From Aricia agestis (lineage: Eukaryota > Arthropoda > Insecta > Lepidoptera > Lycaenidae): a stretch of DNA of 64,000 nucleotides. The stretch lies in the NCBI RefSeq assembly GCF_905147365.1, contig NC_056423.1, forward strand, positions 14,550,501 through 14,614,500. Reading direction: 5' to 3'. Both the position numbers and the translations under genes were made by a program. Positions 53,407 to 62,332 of this stretch are shown piece after piece. The notes beneath the pieces were generated by a model. The model was not told where the DNA came from. It was given only the letters and a program-made list of their open reading frames with translations, and did not search any database. Numbering within the stretch: position 1 is the first letter of the stretch; the number at the start of each line of letters is the position of its first letter.

Positions 53407-55671
53407 ATGGAAAGTTGCAACGAGAAAAATATTCCCCGGGCGGGTACCAACCATGTTGGAGAATCCCGCACCCCCTCAGAGGAGGGGGTCTGGCCCATGT
53501 ATACGGGGGGCGCCACCGCTGCAATGGAGGGAGAGAAGGAGGTCGCAAAGGCGACGTTAGTAGGAACGAGACAAGCTAATAACACCTTAAAGCTTGATCC
53601 ACGTATACCGGTCGTACATCTAGAGCGGTTTGAGGATGCGGAAGGAGGATCACGGGCGACAACGCCCGCTTCCATCAAGAGCAGCAAGTTCTTCGGTTCA
53701 GAAGGAACTTCAGACGATGGCGAGAGCGGTCATGAGACGACCAACTCTCAGACCGAAAAGGAGAGGGAACAGATAAGACGGCACTTCCGCAAGAGGCGTG
53801 GAAGTGACGTTGAAGACGATTCGGACAAGGGAAAGGGCGCACCCGCCCCGCGGTGTAATAAGCGCGGCAGGGGTAGGCCGCCCACAACCGGCCAATACGT
53901 CGGTTTTCACCAGACAAAGCTGGAAAAGGCCGCCGCTGAGCGACTGGAAGAGCGTAAGGCTCAACAGGCAGAAGCAGAGCGGCTTGTCTCGGATATGGCA
54001 AAGGAGCTTCCGCAGCAACGGTCCCACCGGCTGTCGGAAGCCTCCAGAAACTCAGACGTGACAATGACAGACGGAGAAGAGGAGGAGGTGACTTCGGCCA
54101 AATTAGGTTCAACCATCACCAAGAGCCTAGAGGTCATCAGCATGGTGGCCTCGAAGTCCAAGAACCTCAGTGGCCCCTTCGTCAAGCATCTCAAGGAGGC
54201 GACGAGGGCGATTCAAGAGGCGACTGCGGAGCTGCTGCGGCACTCCAAAACAGAGGAGACGAGGGCCCTGGAAGCAGCGAACAAACGCCTCTCCAGGGAC
54301 CTCGCAGAACTTCGGGCAGAACTCACGACGCTCAAACGTGAGTTGACAAATGTGCGGCCCCCGCCCGCCCCTCCGGCGCCGGCGCTGGAAGAAATGCTGG
54401 CAAAGGCAGTGCGGGAAGCGATAGCCGTATCGAGCGCCCGCATGGACGCGCGGCTCGAAGGCCTAGAGGCGCGACTGTTACCACAGCCGCGAATCCGGCC
54501 GCCCCTTGCCGCGGACAAGAGGCAAGAGCAGGTCCAAGACGCACCATCAGCGTCTGCGTCGAAGACCCCGAAGACGGCAGCGGTGTCGGAGCCCGCGGTG
54601 TCGACCCTGTCGCCTCCGCTCAACCCGGGCCCGGCCCTGAAAAAGAAGAAAAAGACTAAGAAGTCTGCTGCCGCTGCAGAAGCGGCAGCCGCGAGACGCG
54701 ACGCCCCTTCAACATCGGCAGCACCACCACAACAGGACTGGACAGAGGTGGTTAGAAAGAAGGGAAAGGCACCAAAGGAAGGGAAAGATAGAAAGGAAAA
54801 GGTGTCTAAAAAGAAGAAGAAAAAGAAGGGAGACAAACTCCGCGTTCCCAAATCGGCAGCAGTGGTGCTAACACTGCAGCCTGAAGCCGAAAAGCGAGGC
54901 GTCTCCTACAAGGACGTCCTCGAGAAGGCTAAACAGCGGCTGGACTTTGCTGCGTTGGACATGCCTCTGATGAGGTTCAAACAGGCCATGACCGGGGCTC
55001 GTCTGTACGAGGTCTCGGGCGCGGACTGCAAAGAGAGGGCGGACAAACTGGCGGAGAAGTTAAGAGAGGTGATGGAAGGCGAAGAGGTTCGCATCTCCCG
55101 ACCTCAAAAATGCGTCGAGCTGCGAATTCATGGACTCGACGACTCCGCCAACGCAACAGAGATAGCACAAGCTATAGCTCTGCCAGGTGAGTGTGCTGCT
55201 GCCGACGTAAAGGTCGGCGAGATAAAGCGGGACCGAAGAGGACGCGGAATGGCGTGGGTAAAGTGCCCGGTCGAAGCCGCGAAGAAGGTCACGGCGCCCA
55301 ATAAAAGGGTGTACGTAGGGTGGACCGTGGTGCGCGTAGTGCTGCTGACCTCGCGCCCTATGCGGTGCTACAAATGCCATGCGACCGGGCACACCCGAGC
55401 GACGTGCCCGAATGAAGTAGACCGAAGCGGGCTCTGCTTCCGCTGCGGCCAGCCGGGCCACGCAGCTGCACAATGTGAAAATGCACAACATTGTGCGCTT
55501 TGCGCAGCGAGTGGAAAGCCGGCGGACCACAGCGTTGGCAGCAAAGTCTGCGGCAAAGAAGCGCCCAATAAGAAGAGAAAACGCTCTAAAAAGAGCAATG
55601 CACCTCAGAAGTCCACCACAACACCTACGGTGGCTACTGAACCAGGAGTGGCCCAGATGGAGCAGCAATAA
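53407..55671 (+). CDS. ORF1 (gag-like) of the autonomous telomeric element (754 aa)
   Basis: The frame opens earlier (53293), but MESCNEKNIPRAG at 53407 aligns with the other ORF1 starts and I use it. After a divergent N-terminus come an AT-hook-like KRGRGRPPTTGQYVG, a long charged helix (EKAAAERLEERKAQQAEAE...), the EVISMVASKSKNLSGPFVKHL segment, coiled-coil heptads, a Lys-rich low-complexity linker, and three C-terminal zinc knuckles: CYKCHATGHTRATC, CFRCGQPGHAAAQC and CALCAASGKPADHSVGSKVC. The role should be RNA binding and telomere targeting in complex with ORF2. The stop TAA (55669-55671) overlaps the ORF2 frame as ATAA. Overall identity to the gag-only ORF1s looks moderate, with the zinc knuckles and AT-hook best kept. 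Confidence 0.9.
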   Translation: MESCNEKNIPRAGTNHVGESRTPSEEGVWPMYTGGATAAMEGEKEVAKATLVGTRQANNTLKLDPRIPVVHLERFEDAEGGSRATTPASIKSSKFFGSEGTSDDGESGHETTNSQTEKEREQIRRHFRKRRGSDVEDDSDKGKGAPAPRCNKRGRGRPPTTGQYVGFHQTKLEKAAAERLEERKAQQAEAERLVSDMAKELPQQRSHRLSEASRNSDVTMTDGEEEEVTSAKLGSTITKSLEVISMVASKSKNLSGPFVKHLKEATRAIQEATAELLRHSKTEETRALEAANKRLSRDLAELRAELTTLKRELTNVRPPPAPPAPALEEMLAKAVREAIAVSSARMDARLEGLEARLLPQPRIRPPLAADKRQEQVQDAPSASASKTPKTAAVSEPAVSTLSPPLNPGPALKKKKKTKKSAAAAEAAAARRDAPSTSAAPPQQDWTEVVRKKGKAPKEGKDRKEKVSKKKKKKKGDKLRVPKSAAVVLTLQPEAEKRGVSYKDVLEKAKQRLDFAALDMPLMRFKQAMTGARLYEVSGADCKERADKLAEKLREVMEGEEVRISRPQKCVELRIHGLDDSANATEIAQAIALPGECAAADVKVGEIKRDRRGRGMAWVKCPVEAAKKVTAPNKRVYVGWTVVRVVLLTSRPMRCYKCHATGHTRATCPNEVDRSGLCFRCGQPGHAAAQCENAQHCALCAASGKPADHSVGSKVCGKEAPNKKRKRSKKSNAPQKSTTTPTVATEPGVAQMEQQ

Positions 55672-58600
55672 CGGCTACACACCGATTTCTGCAGGGCAAT
55701 TTGAATCACTGCGCCCAGGCGCAGGATCTTATGATTCAAAATATGGCGCAGTGGTCAATTGACCTAGCGTTCGTGTCGGAGCCGTACTGCATGCTCCCCA
55801 GAAATGACTGGGTGGGAAGCGCGGACTCAACGGTCGCTCTAGTGTTTGGCCCCGGAATTGTACCTCCAACATCAAGGAAGACAACCAAGGGCCAGGGGTT
55901 TGTCGTCGCCAACATGGGGGCCCTTACTGCGGTGGGGGTCTACTTCTCCCCCAACAGGCCTCTAGCCGAATTTGAGGCATTTCTGGGACGGCTGACTCCC
56001 ATTGTAGGCGGAGCATCCGGTCCTGTAGTCGTCGCCGGAGACTTCAACGCGAAGTCTTCGCTCTGGGGTTCCCCGGCGACGAATGCAAGAGGCCGAGTGA
56101 TGGAAGATTGGCTGGGGTCCACGGGACTAATAGTGGTCAATCGAGGGGCAGTTAGCACCTGCATTAGACAGCGGGGCGGGTCCATTGTGGATGTAACGCT
56201 GGCGAGTCCGAACTTTGTCGGTCGAATCGCCAACTGGAGGGTTGAGGCTGAAGAGGAAACCATCTCGGACCATCGGTACATCCGCTTCGATGTGTCCGCT
56301 CGAATATCGGAGCTAGGCCGCGCAATGTCATCCGGCGGCGGCCCGAGATGGTCTCTGGGGAAGCTCAACAGGGAGCTATTGGAGGAGGCCGCAATAGTTA
56401 CGTCGTGGGCTCGACTCCCCTCTGACGACGTCGAAGAATGTGCGGAGTGGTTGAATGAGGCGTTGCGTAACATCTGCGACGCCTCTATGCCACGCGTCGG
56501 GCCACGCAAACCGCGACGCCAGACTTATTGGTGGTGCCCGGAGATCGACCAGCTGAGGCGGGAGAGCATAGCGGCACGCCGCCGCTACACACATTATCGC
56601 AGAAGGCGAAATAGAGTTCCCGAAGAAGAGGAGGCCATATATGATGCCTACCGTGCAGCACGCCAAGCCCTCCGTAAGGGCATCATAGAGGCAAAGGCCG
56701 CATCATGGCAGGAGTGGATACGGGCCCTCGACGAGGACCCTTGGGGTAAACCCTATAAGTGGGTACGGCAGAGGCTCCGTCCGGCTGCCCCGCCAATCAC
56801 CCAAAGTCTCGAACCGGAACTGCTCAACAGAGTCGTCTCGACCCTATTTCCATCTGGGGTCGAGCGGAACCCAGCGGTGACGGCTCAACCGGATGAGATA
56901 TGGGAAGTTGAGGAAGACATCCCGCCTGTAACATCTGCGGAACTGGCGGCGGCGGTCCACAAGATGGGACTAAAAAACACAGCACCCGGACTTGACGGAG
57001 TCCCGGGACGTGTCCTGCTCCTGTCCATGAAAGAGTTGGAGCCGCAGGTACTCACCATTTTGACTAACTGCTTAGTCCAGGGAAGAGTACCGCGGCGATG
57101 GAAGACCGGGAAACTGGTTCTTCTTCGTAAGGCCGGGCGTCCGGAGGATAGTCCATCCGTGTACCGCCCGATCGTTTTACTAGACGAGATTGCCAAGATT
57201 CTCGAGCGGGTGATTGTGGCGCGACTCGTCAAACACCTCGAGAGCGTCGGCCCAGACCTGAGCCCGAATCAATTCGGATTTCGCTCAGGCCGCTCAACGA
57301 TCGGTGCGGTTGCGCGCCTCCGAGACATTGCAGAGGAAGAGGTGACCCGGGGCGGGGTAGTGTTGGCTGTGTCGCTAGACATATCTAACGCCTTCAACTC
57401 CCTGCCCTGGGAAACCATTAAAGCCGGATTGAGACACCACGGCGTTCCGAGATACATGCGGCGTACCATGGGCAGCTATCTCTCGGAACGCTCCGTGCAG
57501 TTCCCTACACAGAACGGATGGGACATAGAAGAAGTGGACTGTGGCGTTCCACAAGGTTCGGCGGCAGGGCCGACACTGTGGAACATCGGTTTTGACCCAG
57601 TGCTCCGCGGCGCAATGCTTCGCGGTGCAGAGGTCATCTGCTACGCGGACGACACAGAAGTCGTCTGTTGTGCCAGGACCTACCGCGAAGCAGTTATCCT
57701 GGCGACCGCTTCCGTCGCTCAAGTGGTTCGCCGGATACGCGCGCTGGGCCTAAATGTCGCACTGGAGAAATCCGAGGCCCTATTCTTCCACGGGCCGAGG
57801 AACCCACCGCCACCTAACATGGCCGTGGTAGTAAGTGGAACCAGGATAAATGTCGCTCCGACCATGACTTACCTGGGCATCGTTCTGGATGAAAGATGGT
57901 CCTTCGTGGAACACTTCCGCCGGCTGTCCGAAAAGGTCTCCAGAGCAGCTGGAGCCCTCGCGTCGCTCCTCCCGAATCTCGGGGGGCCGAGCATCGGCTG
58001 CCGGCGGCTGTACATGGGTATCATCCGATCGATGGTTATGTACGGCTCGCCGATCTGGGCTTACCATCTTTCGCCCCAGAATCGGCTCGTACTTGGACGA
58101 ATACAAAGGGTGATGGCGGCCCGAGCAGTGCGTGGCTACCGCACCATATCAAAGGATGCGGCATGCCTGCTCGCGGGAAGCCTACCCTGGGACCTCGATG
58201 CTCAAGCCCTCGCCGACGTTTACTGGCGTTGCGCAGCGGTCCGCGCGGAGGGCAGCAACCCTTTACCGGACGCCGTACGTCGGTGGAGGAGCACAGCCAA
58301 CGAAAGGGCAATGGTGTTGTGGGCGCAACGGCTTGAGGAGCCTACTGCAAGCGTCAACCTCATTGAGGCGATCCGACCCCTATTCAGGGAGTGGACAGGA
58401 CGGAAGTACGGGGCGCTAAGTTTCCGCCTAACACAGATACTGACCGGGCATGGATGCTTCGGTCGGTATCTGTGTGAGATCGCAGGAAGCGAACCGACCG
58501 CAGAATGTCACCACTGCGGCGCGGACCGGGACACGGCCGAGCACACAATCACGACCTGTCCCGCTTGGACAGAGCAACGAGCGGAGTTATCATCCGCCAT

Positions 58601-58805
58601 CGACGAAGACGTAACGCTCCCAGCGCTCATAAGGGCAATGGTCATGAGCGAAGATAGATGGACAGCCGTTGAGATGTACGCGCACAACGTCATCTCGACG
58701 AAGGAGGAGGCCGAGCGCGTGAGAGAGCAGGCGGCGCTCGAACTCCCAGGAAGAAGGCCGAGGCGGAGACGTACCGCTCGCAATGGCCACGACATCCCGC
58801 CTTAG
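55668..58805 (+). CDS. ORF2: APE endonuclease and reverse transcriptase of telomeric R1-clade element
   Basis: Annotated from 55668, where the frame overlaps the ORF1 stop; the conserved start FLQGNLNHCAQAQDL precedes the first ATG (55731). APE endonuclease: NLNHC (N), LAFVSEPY (E), VVAGDFNAKSSLWGSP, ISDHRYIRFDV (SDH). A Trp/Arg-rich linker (YWWCPEIDQLRRESIAARRR) lies where TRAS-type proteins carry a Myb-like region. Reverse transcriptase: PGLDGVPGR, YRPIVLLDEIAKILERV, motif A VSLDISNAFNSLPW, motif B VDCGVPQGSAAGPTLWNIGF, motif C ICYADDTEVV, then LGIVLDERWSF. C-terminal CCHC: CHHCGADRDTAEHTITTC near residue 946. About 1045 codons, usual for R1-clade. The enzyme would nick telomeric repeats and reverse-transcribe element RNA there. 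Confidence 0.93.
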   Translation: MTATHRFLQGNLNHCAQAQDLMIQNMAQWSIDLAFVSEPYCMLPRNDWVGSADSTVALVFGPGIVPPTSRKTTKGQGFVVANMGALTAVGVYFSPNRPLAEFEAFLGRLTPIVGGASGPVVVAGDFNAKSSLWGSPATNARGRVMEDWLGSTGLIVVNRGAVSTCIRQRGGSIVDVTLASPNFVGRIANWRVEAEEETISDHRYIRFDVSARISELGRAMSSGGGPRWSLGKLNRELLEEAAIVTSWARLPSDDVEECAEWLNEALRNICDASMPRVGPRKPRRQTYWWCPEIDQLRRESIAARRRYTHYRRRRNRVPEEEEAIYDAYRAARQALRKGIIEAKAASWQEWIRALDEDPWGKPYKWVRQRLRPAAPPITQSLEPELLNRVVSTLFPSGVERNPAVTAQPDEIWEVEEDIPPVTSAELAAAVHKMGLKNTAPGLDGVPGRVLLLSMKELEPQVLTILTNCLVQGRVPRRWKTGKLVLLRKAGRPEDSPSVYRPIVLLDEIAKILERVIVARLVKHLESVGPDLSPNQFGFRSGRSTIGAVARLRDIAEEEVTRGGVVLAVSLDISNAFNSLPWETIKAGLRHHGVPRYMRRTMGSYLSERSVQFPTQNGWDIEEVDCGVPQGSAAGPTLWNIGFDPVLRGAMLRGAEVICYADDTEVVCCARTYREAVILATASVAQVVRRIRALGLNVALEKSEALFFHGPRNPPPPNMAVVVSGTRINVAPTMTYLGIVLDERWSFVEHFRRLSEKVSRAAGALASLLPNLGGPSIGCRRLYMGIIRSMVMYGSPIWAYHLSPQNRLVLGRIQRVMAARAVRGYRTISKDAACLLAGSLPWDLDAQALADVYWRCAAVRAEGSNPLPDAVRRWRSTANERAMVLWAQRLEEPTASVNLIEAIRPLFREWTGRKYGALSFRLTQILTGHGCFGRYLCEIAGSEPTAECHHCGADRDTAEHTITTCPAWTEQRAELSSAIDEDVTLPALIRAMVMSEDRWTAVEMYAHNVISTKEEAERVREQAALELPGRRPRRRRTARNGHDIPP

Positions 58806-59089
58806 TCGGGGGACTCGGGCGGTGGTATGGGGATGCCGCCGCCCGTTACATCGAGTCCCCGAGTGGGTCGCGATGCGCAACATGTTCCCGCGCATCGCGA
58901 CAAAAGCAGAGGAACGGCCGATGCAAGCCCCCCCATGTGGGGCCTCTGTTCGGCCTGAGGGGCCTTAAAGCCCCCCCAATGTAAGGGCCTGCGCCGTACA
59001 GCAGGTGACGCCGACTGAGTCCCGGAAGCCATGTTGCAGTTACCGGTTGCACTCGGTCCAGCGTGTCGAGGGAACATCGCAGTGTTTTA

Positions 59090-59130
59090 GTGGGTAGGGC
59101 CGCGGCACTCTTCGCCGCGGCGAGCCCCAC
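59090..59130 (+). promoter_or_regulatory. conserved 3'UTR stem of the autonomous element
   Basis: GTTTTAGTGGG (stem 59090-59094) pairs with CCCAC (59126-59130) before ATATCC; between them CCGCGGC/GCCGCGG forms an inner hairpin. A second hairpin (CGCAGGGGA/TCCCCTGCG) follows before the A tail, as in the gag-only elements. Confidence 0.7.
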
Positions 59131-59188
59131 ATATCCGCAGGGGAGTCCCCATCCCCTGCGTCGAATGCGTCACTGCATTTCACTGCGT

Positions 59189-59279
<91 letters not shown>

Positions 59280-59281
<2 letters not shown>

Positions 59282-59328
59282 TTAGGTTAGGTTAGGTTAG
59301 GTTAGGTTAGGTTAGGTTAGGTTAGGTT
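59280..59328 (+). repeat. TTAGG telomeric block 4
   Basis: 49 bp of TTAGG between a 90-nt A tail and the next GGGGGCGATACC. Confidence 0.97.
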
Positions 59329-59714
59329 GGGGGCGATACCGGTCCGTCCACGTTCGTGTCCCTGGGCGCCTGGGTGCGACGCCCCGCCCTTTACACGGGG
59401 TGAGGCACTCAGGATGGCTGAACGCCGGTCTTTCCTGTCTTTCTGTCTTTTCGTAGTATACTCTTCGTTTTGCTTGTATTTGTTTTATTTCGTCTATTTT
59501 TCACCACCTTTCTTCACTATCTTTCAATATTGTTTGACCTCTTCTATACATTAGCGTGTGTTTCTATGTATATATGTGTGTGTGTTTGTGTGACGGATGG
59601 GCCTGTGGGCCCCGAAGCCTAAGTTTCGTGCCCGGCGATGGGCTGCATGGCCACTCGGAGAGTACCAGGTCATTAGGGCACAAGGTCGACCCAGCCTTAA
59701 ATGGGAAAACCAAG

Positions 59715-62087
59715 ATGGAAAAGCGCAATTTGAAAAATACTCCCCGGGCGGGTACCAGCAATGGAGAATCCCGTGCACCCTCGGAAGAGGGTGTCTGCCG
59801 CGCGTATACGGGGGCGGCACAAAGTGCGTCGAGTGAGGCGGAGGCCGCTAAGGCGGCGAGACAGAAGGCCATTTTGGCGGCGTTAGGAGGAGATGACAAC
59901 GCGAAGAAACGCGACAGCCCGAAGCCGGCGCCCATTACCGCGCCGGCGGCGGAGCTTTTAACGGATGAGGACATTGACTTCAGCCAGCCGCAGCCCAACG
60001 GCGTTGAGCGGATGCTGAGGTTAATGCAGAGGAAGAAGCTGAGAGGCGACAGGGATCTGCCGCGTGTTCTTTTGACACGCGACGTGAAAATGCCGCCTCC
60101 AAGTACTGGAAATGACTCTCTGACTGGTAGAGACTCCCCTCGTGGTCGAGTCTCCCAACATGGACCTGACTCCCTCGGTCGTGACAGCGAGGACTGGCTC
60201 TCGGACTCCAGCGAAATGTCCGGCATGTCGCTGGACTCCGAGGGACTGCCCGCACTTACCCCGGATAGGACTCACCGTAAGAGACGGAACACGGACGAAG
60301 ACATGGCGCCCCCCCTCAGTAAAGGGGTGGTGCCCAAATCTAAGAAGGGGCGCGGCCGCCCGCCAACGACTGGCCAGTATGTCGGTCTGGCGAAGGCGCA
60401 GGCGGATTATAATAAGGAGAAGGCCGAGAGTATCAAACTCCAGGCCGAGGCAGAGGTAGCCGAGTCGGTGCGTGCAGTGAAGGAGGCACGCGAGTCACTG
60501 CTTCGTGCGAGCCCTGCCCCAAAGGTAGGAGAGTCAGAGCAGACCAACGCCGCTCTGATTCAAAGTGTAGAGGTTTCGTTGGAGGCTGTAACAACTGTCG
60601 CCACGAAGTCTCAAAACCTGAAGGGCACTTTTGTGCGGGCCCTCAAGGAGGCGGTCGTCAGCATCAGGGCGGCCGTCACCGAGCTAAAAGGCCGATCGAT
60701 GTCGGAGGAAATGAAGAGGTTGGAGGAGCAGAATGCGCGACTTCAGCAGCAAGTGACGGATTTGCGTCAGGAGCTGCAAGAGCTGCGCCGGCAACCACCT
60801 GCTCCCGCCGGCAAGGACCTGCAAGAGTTGTTAGCCGAGGTCTCCCGTTCTAACGTGGAGACCTTCGGCAATATGCTCAACGCGAGGCTTGCCGGCCTGG
60901 AGGATAGGCTCCTCCCCGAACCACGAAGGAGACCGCCACTGGCGGCGGACAACGTTAACGTCCCGCCGCCAGAAGAAAGAGAGAAGACGCCGAAGCGCAC
61001 AGTAACGGCTTCCCAAGTAACCCCAGCCGCACAGGAATTGCCTGCGGCTGAGGCCAAGAAAAAGAAAAAGAAGAAGCGGCCATCAATGGCAGCACAGGAA
61101 GCGGCACAGAGGAGAGCACATACCAGCTCGCTGCCCAATGAAGCCCAATGGACCACAATAGTCTCAAAGGGCCAGAAGAAGAAAAAGGAGGCGGCCACAC
61201 CATCTAAGGCCGCCTCTGAGAAGACAAAGAAGAAGAAGCGGAAGGCTCGTATACGGAACCCTGCTACCGCGGCTGTCACTCTTACACTGGGGGCGTCGGC
61301 CGCGGAGCAGGGTCTCACGTACAGCAAGGTTCTGCTCGAGGCCCGATCGAAGATCAACCTGGCGGAACTCAACATCTCCAGGGGGGTCAGAATACGCAAG
61401 GCCCAAACTGGAGCGCGCATAATCGCTGTCGGTGGCGAGGGTGCGATGGAGAAAGCGGATGCCTTGGCTGCCATGCTTAAGGACGTTCTAAGCTGTGACC
61501 AGGTGAAAGTCGCCCGGCCGATTCCGTGCGCGGAGATCCGCGTCGCCGGCCTGGACGACTCTGTGACGGCCGCCGAGGTCATCGAGGCGGTCGCACGAGA
61601 GGGAGGATGCTCGACTGACCAAATAAGGTCGGGGCCAGTGAAAGAGGGGCCACGGGGGGACGGATCGTGTTGGGTCCGCCTCCCAGTCGCGGCCGCCAAG
61701 AAGCTCTCCAGCTCTGGGCGGTTGCGGGTTGGTTGGGTGTCGGCGAGAGTGGCGTTGCTGGCCGCGAGGCCAACGCGCTGCTTCCGCTGCCAGGACACCG
61801 GCCACGTGGCTGCCAAGTGCCAGTGCCCGGTGGACCGTAGTGGGACTTGTTTCCGGTGCGGGAAACCGGGGCATAAGGCGGCGGAGTGCGGGGCAGCAGA
61901 GCCTAACTGCTCCCTGTGCGAGGCCGCTGGCAAAGTAGAAAGGGGGCACGTGCTGGGCAGATGCCCATCTGCTAAAAAGCCGGCCCCCGGAGAAGAGAAG
62001 GCCCCGTCTAAAAAGGCTCGGCAAAAGCCAAAGCCTAAGGGCAAGCGGGCTCCGCCCGTCTCTGCCGCGATGGAGATGGAGGCCTAG
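59715..62087 (+). CDS. ORF1 (gag-like) of chimeric gag-only element, copy C (790 aa)
   Basis: The frame opens at 59556, but MEKRNLKNTPRAG at 59715 matches the start of the autonomous ORF1 (MESCNEKNIPRAG) and I use it. The first ~40 residues follow the autonomous type (ESRAPSEEGV); from AAKAARQKAILAALGG on the protein follows the gag-only type, with LLTDEDIDFSQPQPNGVERM, VLLTRDVKMPPPS, KKGRGRPPTTGQYVG, coiled-coil heptads (EEMKRLEEQNARLQQQV), LLAEVSRSNVETFGNMLNAR, a Lys-rich linker and zinc knuckles CFRCQDTGHVAAKC, CFRCGKPGHKAAEC and CSLCEA...H...C. Intact. The C-terminal ~150 residues are almost identical to copy B. No ORF2 follows the stop. Confidence 0.92.
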   Translation: MEKRNLKNTPRAGTSNGESRAPSEEGVCRAYTGAAQSASSEAEAAKAARQKAILAALGGDDNAKKRDSPKPAPITAPAAELLTDEDIDFSQPQPNGVERMLRLMQRKKLRGDRDLPRVLLTRDVKMPPPSTGNDSLTGRDSPRGRVSQHGPDSLGRDSEDWLSDSSEMSGMSLDSEGLPALTPDRTHRKRRNTDEDMAPPLSKGVVPKSKKGRGRPPTTGQYVGLAKAQADYNKEKAESIKLQAEAEVAESVRAVKEARESLLRASPAPKVGESEQTNAALIQSVEVSLEAVTTVATKSQNLKGTFVRALKEAVVSIRAAVTELKGRSMSEEMKRLEEQNARLQQQVTDLRQELQELRRQPPAPAGKDLQELLAEVSRSNVETFGNMLNARLAGLEDRLLPEPRRRPPLAADNVNVPPPEEREKTPKRTVTASQVTPAAQELPAAEAKKKKKKKRPSMAAQEAAQRRAHTSSLPNEAQWTTIVSKGQKKKKEAATPSKAASEKTKKKKRKARIRNPATAAVTLTLGASAAEQGLTYSKVLLEARSKINLAELNISRGVRIRKAQTGARIIAVGGEGAMEKADALAAMLKDVLSCDQVKVARPIPCAEIRVAGLDDSVTAAEVIEAVAREGGCSTDQIRSGPVKEGPRGDGSCWVRLPVAAAKKLSSSGRLRVGWVSARVALLAARPTRCFRCQDTGHVAAKCQCPVDRSGTCFRCGKPGHKAAECGAAEPNCSLCEAAGKVERGHVLGRCPSAKKPAPGEEKAPSKKARQKPKPKGKRAPPVSAAMEMEA

Positions 62088-62303
62088 ACCCGTGGGCGGC
62101 GATCGGGGGATCCCCGCCCGCATAAAGGGTCCCGAGAAGACAGCCCCCCTATAGCCCGGGGGGCTCTCGGTGAGGTCTGCGGCTCAAGCCGCTCGAAGAA
62201 GGTGCCGGTTGCGGCAGCGCGCTGGGAGGGGCGGAGATGTAGTCGCTCCGCGGTTCCCGTCCCTCCCGCACAAGGCGCATGAAGGAGGGCTGGGGGGGTT
62301 TTA

Positions 62304-62332
62304 GTGGGTAGACCTCTCGTAGGGAGTCCCAC
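62304..62332 (+). promoter_or_regulatory. conserved 3'UTR stem, copy C
   Basis: GTGGG (62304-62308) and CCCAC (62328-62332) in the same context as copy B (TTTTAGTGGGTAGAC...GTCCCACATACC). Confidence 0.65.

Larger units (their letters stand above)
53022..59279 (+). mobile_element. complete ORF1+ORF2 telomeric R1-clade (TRAS/SART-type) retrotransposon
   Basis: 6.26 kb: 5' GGGGGCGATACCGGTCCGTC (class B 5'UTR with CCTGGGTGC/GCACTCAGG hairpin), ORF1 53407-55671, ORF2 55668-58805, a ~385-nt 3'UTR and a 90-nt A tail (59190-59279). Inserted between TT and AGG of the TTAGG strand. The only element in the window with a full-length telomeric ORF2; both frames are open. Confidence 0.93.
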
